Positions 21,790-33,233 are shown, counted from the stretch's first letter. The stretch: DNA of 64,000 nt from Cydia pomonella (GCF_033807575.1 NC_084704.1:35131968-35195967); one strand, 5' to 3'. Numbers and translations: made by a program. The notes: a model not told the origin generated them from the sequence alone.

Positions 21790-23214
21790 TATTAAATAAA
21801 TTAAGCCTCTATGGCATAAATGGTTCAGCACACAAATTGTTTGCATCATTCTTGACTGACCGTCAACAAGTAGTGAAAATGTTACTTAGTGGCAAAAAAT
21901 ACGTTTCAGACACTGGTTATGTTGATTTGGGCATTCCTCAGGGGTCAGCAGCCGGTAATACACTGTTTTTATTATTTGTGAATGACCTACCCTCTGCCAT
22001 CACAAATGGGCTATCTGTGTTATTTGCAGACGACACAACCGTTGTCCTGAGGGCAAAAAACACATGCGCAGTTGGCCGAGGGAATACATGAGGCTTGTGA
22101 CCAATTACAAACATGGTTTTCATCGAATGGCCTACTGTTAAATATAACGAAATCCAATGTGATGATATTCTCGGGTCGCAGCACCACAGTGCCTCCATGT
22201 ATTAGTAACGGTCCAATGCCACTATGTAATGAAACAAAATTTCTGGGTTTCATGCTTGACTCGAATCTTAACTGGAAGTGCCATGTCGATCTGCTTTGTA
22301 ACAGGTTGAGTAGTTCTATCTTTGCATTAAAAAAATTACAACCTCTGATATCAAGGAAGTCACTTAAAGCCGTATATTTCTCGCACTTTCACTCCTTGAT
22401 GTCATACGGTACACTGCTTTGGGGAAATTCCACAGATGCAAAGAGAGTATTAATTCTCCAAAAACGTGCGATCCGTTTACTAGCTGGAGTTAAACCAATG
22501 CACCATTGTAAGGAACTTTTTAAAAATAATGGTATAATGACGCATTATTCGTTATACATGTTTCAAGTTCTGATGTTCGTGAGAAAAAACTTCTCTATGT
22601 TCAAACGTGTCGAAGTCATGGGCAAACAAATCAGATCGACGGGAAGACTGCGAACAGTGCCGCGTCGCATGGCACTTTCATGTAAGAATCCGCGAGTAAT
22701 AGGCCCAACTTATTACGAACGTCTACCCGCCGAATTAAGAACTGAAATATCTGACGAAGCATTTGAACGTCAATTGAGGAATTTTTTATTGGAAAACCCA
22801 TTATATTCAGTGAATGAATACATGGAATTAAAATTATAATAACTGTTTAACATTATAGTTTATGTAAAATTGATTTAAGATGACATTTGTTCTAGAATAT
22901 TATTATTACTGCTCTTAGTTTTAATGACGATCATTATGTGATATCTACTAAATATTTAGTTTGACATGTATTCCATTATTTCTTTTTAGTTTTCCTGTTT
23001 CTTTTGTTTCGTAGTTTTTAATTTGACGGTAATTTCGAATTTGTTTTTTTTTTTTTTTTTTTTTTTGATAATTATTATTGACGTTTTATAATTATATGTT
23101 TGCATGCCAAATCATTGACGATCATAATGTAAATTCATATAGATTAACATAAGAATAATTTATACTGTAATTTATCATTATGAAAATAAATAAATCTAAA
23201 TCTAAATCTAAATC
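21790..23214 (+). pseudogene. 5'-truncated LINE reverse transcriptase, frameshifted, inside family H
   Basis: Two frames together encode the palm and C-terminus of a non-LTR reverse transcriptase. The first (to about 22091) has LGIPQGSAAGNTLFLLFVNDL and the catalytic FADD box. The second (22072-22839, 255 codons) has LQTWFSSNGLLLNITKS, KFLGFMLDSNLNW and a C-terminal NFLLENPLY. A +1 frame change near 22065 separates them. After the stop come about 370 bases of 3' UTR with a 23-T run and a (TCTAAA)n tail ending at 23214. Thumb motifs resemble the 28100 copy. The sequence upstream of 21790 belongs to family H, not to the LINE. Clade uncertain (CR1/Jockey side). Confidence 0.85.
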
Positions 23215-23231
23215 ATGTGTCAAGTACCCAA

Positions 23232-23405
23232 TTAGATTGTGTTATTTTATCACAGAGTTCCTATGGTCCTGTCTCCATCATCAGATCAGCTCAATGGTAC
23301 TATTATATTACATTGTTACCCGACTTATATATGCAAATTTTCAGCTCAATCGGAAATCAGGAAGTGGGTCAAATTTAGCTTTCAAGATTTGACCCACACT
23401 AACTA
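23232..23405 (+). repeat. Family G repeat, right piece
   Basis: ATCACAGAGTTCCTATGG, CATCAGATCAGCTCAATGG, ACATTGTTACCCGACTTA and TTCAAGATTTGACCCACAC. The same order occurs at 60262-60402 and, inverted, at 8555-8720. Confidence 0.7.
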
Positions 23406-23944
23406 ATTAACAAACTTACATACTAACAGGGTAAGTACAAAATAAAAGCTTGTAAAAAGTGAACACAGCCATTGGCCCGAGGCAGGCTGGCCAATTCAAA
23501 CATTCATTGGCTGAAAAATTCGTCGCCTTTAACAATAGAGGTTAGGTTAGGTTAACCTAGTATGTTGCTTATCCTATTCGAATCACTAAAACCGAGTTAA
23601 TACTAGAAGCTCTGCAAGCTGAAGACCTCGCATAACTCAAATGGCTTCGCTATTTTGAAAAAAAAAATCAAAAACTGAATCTACATAAAAAACTTGAATC
23701 ATCAAACCTGCTCACAAAATTTCACGAGAACCGGTTGAGAATTGCGGCCTGTAGAGGAGAATATCCGGACATACGAAAGAATTTTTGCCCGAGCTGAATC
23801 GGAAACCTTCGTTAACGCTCGTGGTGCTATAGATAAAATATTTAAATTCTTTGGACTGCTAGAGGAACAAAGTAGTCAATATAGAAGGAGCTACAAATAA
23901 AGGTCACTCAGGACGTGCTTAAAAGAAGCATCATACTAAGTTTT
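23406..23944. other. No gene seen
   Basis: Contains AGGTTAGGTTAGGTTAACC near 23540. No exon-like sequence. Confidence 0.4.
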
Positions 23945-24190
23945 TTTTTTATGTAATAGGCTGCAAACTTTTTTTTTTAAACGAGCAGACGAGCCGCCTG
24001 ATGGGAAGCAGTCATCGCCGCCCATGGACATAAGCAACATCGGAGGAGCCACTTATGCGTTGCCAACCTTTGAGAACCCTAAATACCTGCTTCTTGAAGA
24101 ACCCCATGTCATACCGCAAGGGAAACACCTCAGAAGGTAGCTCATTCCACAACTTGCACGTTCTGGGAAAAAACGAGCGAGATGCCCTTT
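23945..24190 (-). mobile_element. Retroelement 3' fragment (GCCGCCTGATGGGAAGCAG type)
   Basis: It starts with T runs and GAGCCGCCTGATGGGAAGC, then CGCCCATGGACATAAGCAAC and GCGTTGCCAACCTTTGAGAACC. The minus-strand reading TTCTGAGGTGTTTCC... resembles the end of LINE polymerases. No intact frame. Confidence 0.5.
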
Positions 24191-24195
24191 TGTTC

Positions 24196-24410
24196 TAAAG
24201 CTTGTTGTTGTTGTTGTAGTTTCTTCTTCTTCTCCTTGTCCTTTTCCCATTATTTGGGGTCGGCTCTCCTAGTTACATTTCGCCAGGCTTCGCGGTCCTG
24301 GGTCATGTCAGGTGAGATTTGGGCTTCTTCCATATCCCTCTTCACTGTTGCCAGCCATGTCAGTCGGGGTCTTCCTCGTCGCGACTGTGTTGTTGTTGTA
24401 GTTTAATAAA
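24196..24410 (-). mobile_element. Probable RTE-type LINE fragment
   Basis: ATTATTTGGGGTCGGCTC, CGCCAGGCTTCGCGGTCCTGG and CAGTCGGGGTCTTCCTCG occur between GTT-repeat stretches. In the minus strand this recalls PRRxxWxGNxxEG-type RTE C-termini. Decayed. Confidence 0.45.
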
Positions 24411-24699
24411 GGATAAATCCACCAAAGGAACCACACATACCAAAGCCATCAAAAGGGCTTATAGCAGTCGGTCAAGATAGAGAAGTGAAATTTGACATAT
24501 CATCATACTTTTCAACGGGATACCTACCCACATATTTCTCAAGCGCCCATAATTTGTACCTTTGAAATATAGGCACGACGGCCGAGTAATCCGCGGGCCC
24601 GGCACATTTATTACTGTCCTTTGTGATGGAAAACGAATGAGGATAACCCGAAACTGTGTTAGTTGGACACACGGTTGGCCAGAATAGGACACGTTATAA

Positions 24700-24726
24700 A
24701 CAAATAAATATTATAGGACATTATAG
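24700..24726 (-). mobile_element. SINE-A tail fragment
   Basis: AAATAAATATTATAGGACAT only, cut off where repeat K begins. Confidence 0.55.
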
Positions 24727-24986
24727 GGCTAGGGAGGTTTCGTAATTCTTTAAAGTAACACAAATAGCAGAAACACCAATATTCATCAGGGCTATATGAT
24801 TTCATTGTATGTCACCGACTAAATAAAGCTAATTTCCGATTTAAAAAAATGCACGGCCGCCATCTTGGTGTTCCTCAGAAAGCTGCAAAATCGACTACCA
24901 TGCAAGAAAGTGCACGAACACCTTAAATGTACGGTAAATGGTCCGTTTCTGATGTTTCTACACAAAAGCAATTCAGAAAATACACT
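24727..24986. repeat. Repeat K, copy 1
   Basis: About 260 bp from GGGCTAGGGAGGTTTCG to GAAAATACACT, nearly identical to 27292-27555 in the same orientation. It has no inverted ends, no tail and no coding capacity. It lies between a SINE-A tail fragment and a complete SINE-A. Confidence 0.8.
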
Positions 24987-24988
24987 AA

Positions 24989-25258
24989 TAATAAATAATT
25001 AAATAAATATTATAGGACATTATTACACAAATTGACTAAGTCCCAGTAAGCTCAATAAGGCTTGTGTTGAGGGTACTTAGACAACGATAATTATATATAA
25101 TATATAAATATTTATTAATACAAATACATAGAAAACACCCATGACTCAGGAACAAATATCCATGCTCATCACACGAATACATGCCCTTACCAGGATTTGA
25201 ACCCGGGACCATCAGCTTCGTAGGCAGGGTCACTACTCACTAGGCCAAACCGGTCGCC
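24989..25258 (-). mobile_element. SINE-A copy
   Basis: Complete from the AAATA tail to AAACCGGTCG, with B box GGTTCAAATCC on the minus strand. Confidence 0.85.
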
Positions 25259-25419
25259 AAATGGAAAGTTAAAAAAGTTAATGTTAAGTTATGGAAAGTT
25301 TAAATACCTAAGCGTGATAAATGCGTGCTTTCCATAATGTTTATCACACAACGCTTAAAAAATTAGGTATCTAATTACAGAAATATTAATTGAAAAGGAA
25401 TTGATATATATTAGCTAAA

Positions 25420-25645
25420 GTGGCGTTAGGCTGGACATGCAGACATGCACTCAGAAAGGTGGGGCAAAATGGCGACTGACTGGGACCCACGGAACAGCAT
25501 AGATGATGCAGGCCGGAGTGCTGGCAGACCGAGGCAGGACGACTTGGGCGCATTCAATCCGAATTGGTGGGAGAATACACACAAAAGGGTCGAGCGAAAG
25601 AAAGGGGGGGGGAGGCCTTTGCCCAGCAGTGGGACACAATATTTA
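25420..25645 (+). pseudogene. C-terminal end of an RTE-type LINE polymerase
   Basis: The plus strand encodes a GWxxxHxxRWGKM-type sequence, then DWDPR, GRSAGRPRQDD and later GGxPLPSSGTQ-like residues in shifted frames. This is the characteristic RTE C-terminus (GHxxRMxDxRW, PR, GRPxxRWxDD, W, QQW), with frameshifts. The 3' end carries GAGGCCTTTGCCCAGCAGTG, the tail also borne by SINE-C at 42465. Confidence 0.65.
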
Positions 25646-25863
25646 AAAAAAACTATCAGTGTTTCGCGGCACACCAAATTTAAAAGTTTAAGCGTTACTC
25701 GAAAATATACAATAATAAAAACTTTTTTAATTTAAATTTCACTCGCAAGAATTATTGGTATTTATAAAAAATACGTAAACGGAGACGGCGCGGCGGGACG
25801 ACCTATGTAGGATACATATTGTGAAAAGTGTCGGGTGCATTAGACAGGTGCAAATGGCAGAAA

Positions 25864-25917
25864 GGTGTCCCAACGAAGGGTTTGCCCAACAGTGGGCAAA
25901 CCCTTTGTTGGGACACC
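25864..25917. repeat. 54-bp near-perfect hairpin built on the RTE tail word
   Basis: GGTGTCCCAAC-GAAGGGTTTGCCCA faces TGGGCAAACCCTTT-GTTGGGACACC around ACAG. The centre, TTTGCCCAACAGTGGG, is the RTE 3'-tail word. Confidence 0.75.
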
Positions 25918-25953
25918 CTTCGCAAACTGTAATGTTGTAGACTAGTAAAAAAA

Positions 25954-26163
25954 GTTCTGTGGTTCATTCTACTCTCATTCCCCTGGCTATAACTATTCGC
26001 AAATTTCCAGGAGACTCCGCTTAGCAGCTGTTTTGGTTGTAGATGGAACTTGGTTATACATCACCAAAAATGAAATGTTAATAAAGCGGAATTTCCTGGG
26101 AATTTGCGAATAGATATGGCCAGGGGAATGAGATTTTTGTAGAATGATCCCAAAGCATGTTCT
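25954..26163. mobile_element. Foldback MITE, about 210 bp
   Basis: CATTCTAC, TCTCATTCCCCTGGC, TATTCGCAAATTTCC on the left face GGAATTTGCGAATA, GCCAGGGGAATGAGA and GTAGAATG on the right, with about 60 bases between. Confidence 0.75.
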
Positions 26164-26262
26164 GTAGACGATTTTTAAGCGCCTAAATCATTTTTTAATC
26201 CTTTAATGAGGCAACTACGCCTACTTTATAATACAAGTATTGCGTAATTATTAGAGGCCTTA

Positions 26263-26400
26263 ATTTATTTAAACTTTATTGCACAATTTTACAAAAAAGC
26301 GTACAAATGGCGGATTTAACGCCTTAAAGCATTCTCTACTAGTCTAACCTAACTATTGGGCTAAGCAGAAACAGTTTGGTGCAGGACTGATTTATTTCTA
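26263..26400 (-). mobile_element. LINE 3' end, same family as 5297-5540
   Basis: On the minus strand it ends TTGTGCAATAAAGTTTAAATAAA; the CCGCCATTTGTACGC block and the three-base spacing match the 5297 copy. Confidence 0.5.
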
Positions 26401-27291
26401 CACTGATTGTAATTTTCACGTAAAAAAAGAAAAATAAAAGTATGGAATTATTAAAATCTCTTTACAAGTCGTCATAACTCCATCACAGTGTGTCATATGT
26501 AAAGTCGAATATGTGGAGTGGGGAAATTGAAATCGCATCGGCGGGGACAGGGGTCGCTGGGGCTGATTCACAGTTCCTTCGGTACCGAGTGCGGATTAGG
26601 GTTGTAGTGATGTACTTAACGCGGGAATTAATTGTTTAGTTTTATTTTACAATTATAAAAATGTTAGTCTGTAATTTTTGTAATATGAATAAAGAATATA
26701 AGAGATGCCCTCAGCCAATGGGAACAATATGTTAGTAACAGCATTTTAACTTATTTGGAAAATAAAAATACGTACAAATCAAGGATTAAGTATCTCGACT
26801 CTCTAGCAAACAAATAAGTATAACCCAAAAATATAATTTTATTTCTAAGGGAATTGTGTCTTTTAGCAGATACCGCAGCCTGTGGATGCTTGTTTTTTAG
26901 TGGGGTCCTGGGTACCTCTGCATAAACATAAGTTTACGAATAGAAGTTATCACAAATCCGCAAAGGCATACTTTATAAATATATTTTCATTTTTTTTTGC
27001 CATGAGCAATGTTTCCACGTACATAAAAATACATGCATGCATGCATGTAAAAATACACAAGTAAGTATAACGGGTTGGCACTGATTAACTAGCACGTTAT
27101 TATCGCAGATTAGCAAAGTAATATTTTTGTTTTAATTTTTATTCCCGGAACAGGAAAGTTTCCGCGGCCCATCACTAGAGCTCCCCGTGTTTCGCTGACG
27201 CCGCATATCGGTCCTGTTTCTCTTTATAATGCTCTGTATTTATGATACAGGCTGTGAATTCTTCGAGTATTATTCGTATTCAGGTTTTCTG
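26401..27291. other. No gene seen
   Basis: A GC-richer patch at 26520-26600 and the alternating (ATGC)n at 27032-27047 are the only notable features. Confidence 0.4.
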
Positions 27292-27555
27292 AAGGGCTAG
27301 GGAGGTTTCGTAATTCTTTAAAGTAACACAAATAGCAGAAACACCAATATTCATCAGGGCTATATGATTTCATTGTATGTCACCGACTAAATAAAGCTAA
27401 TTTCCGATTTAAAAAAAATGCACGGCCGCCATCTTGGTGTTCCTCAGAAAGCTGCAAAATCGACTATCATGCAATAAAGTGCACGAACACCTTTAATGTA
27501 CGGTAAATAGTCCGTTCCTGATGTTTCTAAACTAGAGCAATTCAGAAAATACACT
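27292..27555. repeat. Repeat K, copy 2
   Basis: Same block as 24727-24986, roughly 95% alike by eye, 2.57 kb away in direct orientation. Confidence 0.8.
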
Positions 27556-28099
27556 GTGTTTATCTTAGGTTTTCTGTGTGCATAAGCTACTTTTGCCCAA
27601 ATACGTTAGCATGTAATCAAATATGCAAGAGCAGATAAGTTATGGACCAAATCAATATTAACGCCAAAGAATTATAGGCCTATTAGTTATCCCCCGCAAT
27701 GTAGCTAAGCCAAATCCTGTAATTTAAGAGATCGAAGCCTCTCAGTGCCATAATTAGCGAAGGTGTGATGTACGGCACGACACTTTACGGGGATTATGGT
27801 ACATGATTCCATATCTTGTGAATTATATGGATTTCCTGGTTGCACTCTAATGCCCGGGTCAACTTTGGCAATTTGGCATAGAAAGCAAATCTAAAACCCT
27901 AAAACGGGCCCTCCGTTTTGGAAAAACTACTGATCAAATGATAAATTACATGAAGCTATCAGACGTTTTAATGATGATTTGCGATGTCAGTAATTGCAAC
28001 ATCTTAACAGTTTATCGCTACATAAGGTGTAAAAAAGGTTGTAGCTACTAGCCACATCATAACAGGTTTCGGATTAAAACAGGCATAATTTTTATTCCA
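27556..28099. other. No gene seen
   Basis: May include the decayed 5' part of the LINE copy that follows, but no frame is readable. Confidence 0.35.
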
Positions 28100-29322
28100 G
28101 GTTATTATCATATCCTAGTTTTATGGGACCGCGATGAAAACAGTAGAAGTGACTAAATTCTTGGGTCTATACATTGATAGTCAACTTACGTGAAAGTACC
28201 ACGTAAATGAAATTTGTAAAAAGCTAAGTAAATCAACATTCGCTCTACATAAGCTTTCGAAAATAATAAGTAAAAAATCTTTACCTACTTGTCGCTTACC
28301 ACGGACTGGTTGCATCAACACTAAGATATGGCATTATCTTTTGGGGCAATTCGGTTGATAAAGTTAAAGACACAGACAGCGTTTATAGTACAAAAGAGAT
28401 GTTTACGAACTATGTGTGGCCTTAACATGACAGATAGCTGCATTCCATATTTTAGATCGTTAAATATACTGACTTTGCCCAGTCTATATATTTTGGAAAT
28501 TGCTATATGTGTAATAAAACATGTAAAACTGCCTTAGTACGGAAAAGTATATTGGGAATGGCACCACAAATATTTAATAAAATTCCAAATTATATAAAAG
28601 ATCTAAAAATTGGAAAATTTTAAAAAGAGCTGAAATTCTTATTAATTAAAAAATGTAATTATAGTGTACAACAATTTTTAAATGATCTTCTTCCTCGCGT
28701 TGTCCCGGCATTTTGCCACGGCTCATGGGAGCCTGGGGTCCGCTTGACAACTAATCCCAAGATTTGGCGTGGCACTAGTTTTTACGAAAGCGACTGCCAT
28801 CTGACCTTCCAACCCAGAGGGTAAACTAGGCCTTGTTGGGATTAGTCCGGTTTCCTCACGATGTTTTCCTTCACCGAAAAGCGACTGGTAAATATCGAAT
28901 GATATTTCGTACATAAGTTCCGAAAAACTCATTGGTACGAGCCGGGGTTTGAACCCGCGACCTCCGGATTGCAAGTCGCACGCTCTTACCGCTAGGCCAC
29001 CAGCGCTTCTCTTACAATTTTTAAATGATATTAGTTTATAATTTATTGCGCTGTATAATAATATCAATATTATTGTAATTTTATATTGATCTCTCTTTGA
29101 CATTCAAATATGTATTATTTTTAGTTATTGTAAATCATTTTAATGTTAATAGTTATTCTCTCTTAATCTTATTTGCATGAAATTCTTGTATTTTGATTAA
29201 TTTATTTATACACTTTATAATTATGCATGGTGAAAAATCGTACGCAAAAACATAGTGTTCCTCGACTTGTTTATAACACCATTTATTGTACCTATGTTTT
29301 ACGAATAAATGATTATGATTAT
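28100..29322 (+). pseudogene. Decayed LINE reverse transcriptase C-terminus, split by a SINE-B
   Basis: Readable pieces include KFLGLYIDSQLT then a stop, KYHVNEICKKLSKSTFALHKL, RYGIIFWGNSVD in a shifted frame, and a 69-codon frame at 28328-28537 with FIVQKRCLRTMCGL. They align with the thumb/C-terminus of the 21790 LINE (KFLGFMLDSNLNW, LLWGNSTD, LQKRAIRLLAG), so both are relatives. A SINE-B sits at 28687-29013. The 3' UTR resumes after it and ends with an AATAAATGATTATGATTATG tail near 29303-29322. Confidence 0.75.
28687..29013 (-). mobile_element. SINE-B copy with perfect 16-bp target duplication, inside a LINE relic
   Basis: It is flanked by ACAATTTTTAAATGAT at 28671-28686 and again at 29014-29029. 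On the minus strand it has A box TGGCCTAGCGGTAAGAG, B box GGTTCAAACCCC, the shared central block and the GAGGAAGAAG tail. It is a young insertion, judging by the intact duplication. Confidence 0.92.
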
Positions 29323-30404
29323 GGAAACCTCACTAGACCACTCAAACACCGACACAGCAAATAATACCTTATTTTCATATATTAAAGATTCAAATAGAAC
29401 ACCTTGCGCGCACTTTCATAATTAACATCTAAACTCAACCTTATTAATGTAAGTATAAGGTATAAATTTAAGTGAGTTAAACCACTAACGCTGAAACAGA
29501 TCACCTCCCACTAACGGCTCATAAACGCCTTTTTAATTTGCAGTAAACTTTTTACAATCACCTCACTATACTATATAGCTATAATATAACGTTAGAACTA
29601 TGCGATTATATTATGTAATATTACGATAAACTAGTTTTATATAATGGTCATAAAACACTCATAAACAACTGTCCATGGAGCTTAGTTTATGTCCGTAAAG
29701 TAAATAAGAAAGTTCTCAAATGATGATAAAGTAGGAGGTCCCTAGTTGATGCCGAATGACGGCCAAGAACATAGGAAGGATACACTACGTGGAATGCAGT
29801 AAGATATTGAAGCACAAACCTACTGTTTAGAAGTTAGTGGCAGTAGTAGTGTGTAGTTTAGTTTAAAAAACTCACCCGTTCAAGAGAAATGAAAAATAAA
29901 TTAAATAAGAGTAAGGGATTAAGGCTCGCTTTTTCATTCTTTGGCATCATTTTTTTCGTTGAAGTGAAAATTTACGCGTTGGGCAACAATACGTTTTAAC
30001 CACCGTATATTTTCCAGTAAAATACGTATTTTCTGAAAGTTATTATAATAACAAAAACAACTCATTCTGTCTCCCAGTAGCGTCCGTGCAGAACGTGACT
30101 GCCATACAAGACTCATCCACAAAGTTAATACAGGTGGCCAGCGTATATTTGATCTACACATACCAATCATTGCTAAGAATCCACGGCTCAAATTACAATG
30201 GATAGTTTGAATGACTTGAAAGGTTTGAGAACATGTTCGCACCTCATCTTGGTGAATAGTGGCGAGGGGTGGTTAAAGTTATGGAGATAATCCATTTGGG
30301 TCATAGAAAGAATGAAAAACAAAAATGACTTGCCTTTTTCTTGAAGTTGCATTAGGGTGACGAAAAGCAAAGAAGCAAAGCAAAAGTCCTGTGAAGTTTT
30401 CAGA
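29323..30404. other. No gene seen
   Basis: A 102-codon minus-strand frame at 29934-30242 has no recognisable domain and no splice context. Confidence 0.4.
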
Positions 30405-30660
30405 CTCATCATCATTATTTTTTTGAGCCTTCTATTGCCCATTGATCAGCATAGGTCTCTTCGTGTGCGCTACTTTTCCCGGTCCCCGGCTAGCCTCGTC
30501 CAGAAGTGCCCCTCGATCTTCCGAATGGTGTCCACCACACGAGCTAACGCTTGGCGCTTCTTTCATCCAGAAACGGCCACCAATCCCTTAACATTTTGGT
30601 CCATCTGCGATCACTCTGCCTTGAAACATGTCCCGCCCAATTTCTTGAAGAACCCATAAT
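30405..30660 (-). mobile_element. Decayed RTE-type LINE fragment
   Basis: CATCATCATTATTTTTTTGAGCC, ATTGCCCATTGATCAGCATAG, GGTCTCTTCGTGTGCGC and CGGTCCCCGGCTAGCCTCGTCCAG follow the usual order of a minus-strand RTE C-terminal region. No intact frame. Confidence 0.5.
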
Positions 30661-31148
30661 GTATGTTTACTGTACACCGTCCCCGATATCGTGCGGTCCG
30701 TGCGGTTATTTGCGCAGGACTGTTGGCTAGTTGAGATTGCTTCCACCTTGTAAATAAGGCATTGAATCCGAACACAATTTGGATTAGTGCAAGTTCGGTT
30801 AAATAGGGCTTCCAAACTTACATGCTACATACAAAACATCACATCTTACTATGTGTGTTATGGTGGGTACGTCGTTTTAGATTAAAGTGGAGTTTACGTG
30901 TACGTTGTACATTAATAAAGTACTTTGTAAGCTGCACGGTACTTTGTTATTTGTACAAAAGCGGTGAAATTTTATCGGCTTCTAGTTATATTGGAATTTA
31001 CTGTACCTACTGTTCACAGCAATACAAATACATATTTTAGTAAAAATAACCAAGGAATTTAAGTATAGTTCTACACTTTGTTTATCCTCGATTATTACTT
31101 ACGACTACACTTAAAATACTCATTACTTATACCAAAGAGAATTTGAAA
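30661..31148. other. No gene seen
   Basis: No recognised unit. Confidence 0.4.
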
Positions 31149-31454
31149 TAGAGGTGGATTTTAAAAGAAAATTATGCCACAAAAAATTTACTGCCATCTT
31201 TCGACACATGATCAAAACTTTTAAAACGCTATTTGACTTTGATCCTTATTCTTTCACTGATATGTGTTAAATTTGTTAAATATCAAAAAGTGGCGACTTC
31301 TAATAGATCATAGGCCAAAGATAAGGCGGCATCGTGCATCGTTTCGAGCGCCACTTTCAAATAGCGTTCAGAGTCAAATGGCGTTCTAACAGTTTTTTGT
31401 CATGTGTCGAAATTTTACTGTGGCCACAAAGTTTACTTTGACAATCCACCTCTA
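31149..31454. mobile_element. TA-ended MITE, about 306 bp
   Basis: TAGAGGTGGATT (31149-31160) and AATCCACCTCTA (31443-31454) are perfect inverted repeats, with internal CTTTCGACACATGA and TCATGTGTCGAAA also inverted. The TA ends suggest a Tc1/mariner-like target. Confidence 0.7.
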
Positions 31455-31588
31455 TATTATAAATTATCTTTGTCTATAGTACCTGTGGAACAATTTCCTT
31501 CCCCTTCGATTTCGACTAGTCCTGGTCTTAAATAATTTTTGGCCAATTATCCAATTGTCAGTTAATAGCGTGGACCATCGACCACAGC

Positions 31589-31925
31589 TTTTTTTTTATA
31601 CTACGTCAGTGGCAAATGAGCATACGGCCCGCCTGATGGTAAGCAGTATCCGTAGCCTATGTACGCCTGCAACTCCAGAGGAGTTACATGCGCGTTACCG
31701 ACCCTAACCCCTTCCCGCCCCTCGTTGAGCTCTGGCAACTTTACTCACCGGCAGGAACACAACACTATGAGTAGGGTCTAGTGTTATTTGGCTGCGGTTT
31801 TCTGTAAGGTGGAGGTACTTCCCCAGTTGGGCTCTGCTCTAGATCTGGAATGACATCCGCTATGCTGTGTCCTACCACCCAAAGCAAGATGACATTCACA
31901 ATGCCCATACCTCTCTTATATTACT
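31589..31925 (-). mobile_element. Family D repeat, long copy
   Basis: Reverse complement of the blocks listed for 11280, extended by CCCAGTTGGGCTCTGCTCTAG and GATGACATTCACAATGCCC. It matches 59720-60062 along its length. Confidence 0.7.
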
Positions 31926-32546
31926 AAGAGAAAAAATGTGCACTGATGTTTAGTTAGTTTTGTACATCCAGGTCGTCCCATAGCCTCCATCTAGGCCTAA
32001 AAGTACGTAATATTATCTTGGGGCAGATCAAAGTCTGATTGATCCGTCAGGACCATCTTTTTTTTTTTTTTTTTTTTTTATTTATTACAACATTAAAATA
32101 TAAAATATGTGTACCACAAAACAAAATATTCGCCAAACTGCGAGACAGTTTGTTGGCGATGAGCTCGCTCGTTATACTTATAAAAAGGTACATAATTTTG
32201 CACTGTCCTACCGTCCCGGCATGGCCAATTTTTATGTAGGTATTACAATTATGAAGTAGGTATAACGTAGGATTGGTGACTCAATACTGGTGGCGCGGGC
32301 GCGGGACAGGAGCACAGCGGTGCGTAAAAAACTACCTTAACGCTAATTACTACGTTTGTTTATAAACTAACAACTCGTTAACAAATCTCGTCTAGACAAA
32401 TCTGACAGATAAATTCACCGCTTCGGGCAAAATACGAACTTGCGACTTTTTGAAAGACAGGTCCAATCGTTCTTAACCAATTGAACCACCGAAACTTACT
32501 GAAAGCGTGTGAATTTTTCCTGTCCTGATAAAAAATAAATTTTGTC
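31926..32546. other. No gene; poly-T run
   Basis: A T run of about 20 bases lies at 32058-32079. Nothing else is supported. Confidence 0.4.
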
Positions 32547-32805
32547 GACCGGTCTGGCCTAGTGGGTAGTGACCCTGCCTATGAAGTCGATGGTCCCGGG
32601 TTAGAATATCGGTAAGGGCATTTATTTGTGTGATGAACACAGATATTTGCTTCTGAGTCATGGGTGTTTTCTATGTACATAAGTATGTATTTATCTATAT
32701 ACGTATGTATATCGTGGCCTAGTACCCATAGTACAAGCTTTGCTTAGTTTGGGACTAGGTCGATCTTTGTAACATTGTCCCCAAATATTTATTTATTTAA
32801 TTTAA
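32547..32805 (+). mobile_element. SINE-A copy, the only one on the plus strand
   Basis: CGACCGGTCTGGCCTAGTGG, GATGGTCCCGGGTTAGAAT (B box altered), GTCATGGGTGTTTTCTATG, and an end in TTATTTATTTAA. More diverged than the minus-strand copies. Confidence 0.75.
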
Positions 32806-33233
32806 ATCTGACGGATGTACAGTCAGAATCTTCATTCTGTAACAGCTTAACAAAAAAGTGATGTCTTTAATATAGAACAACTAAGACTGTAAAAGATATA
32901 CTTTTGAGCGCGAATTTTAGAAATTTATCTATATTTGGAAAAGTTATCCGGAATATCAGATACTTTTGGCGCGTTGTTTCATCCGCTATTTTTGATGCTG
33001 ACTGACTATATACCCCTTATTGTTTATTTTTAATATACGCTAAAAATAAATCCCTCTTTTTAGTGTTAGATAGTTCATATTCCTTGCCAATAGCATCTAG
33101 CGGCTAAGTGTGAACTAAATTGGTGATATTTTACGATCTAGTCATTACCCGGGCCCGTATAGAATCCGGTTTGCGGCGCTTTTACGGCGGCGACGTGACC
33201 CGCCCTTATTACGACAAACTAAACGACGTTGCT
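32806..33233. other. No gene seen
   Basis: TGTACAGTCAG at 32818 resembles one Tc1-type end, without a partner that I could place. Confidence 0.35.

Larger units (their letters stand above)
21172..23231. mobile_element. Family H inverted-repeat element, occupied by two later insertions
   Basis: The ends are TTGGCTACTTGACA (21172) and TGTCAAGTACCCAA (to 23231), an imperfect inverted repeat. With the inserts at 21279-21465 and 21790-23214 removed, the remainder aligns along its length, inverted, with 46615-47086. It contains the palindrome TGTGACGTCACA at 21542-21553. Non-coding itself. Confidence 0.75.

Noticed and set aside
22020..22253. Minus-strand open frames opposite the reverse transcriptase
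   Set aside because: They are shadows of the LINE coding strand.
27032..27047. (ATGC)n stretch as a possible regulatory array
   Set aside because: It is a four-unit microsatellite, common by chance.
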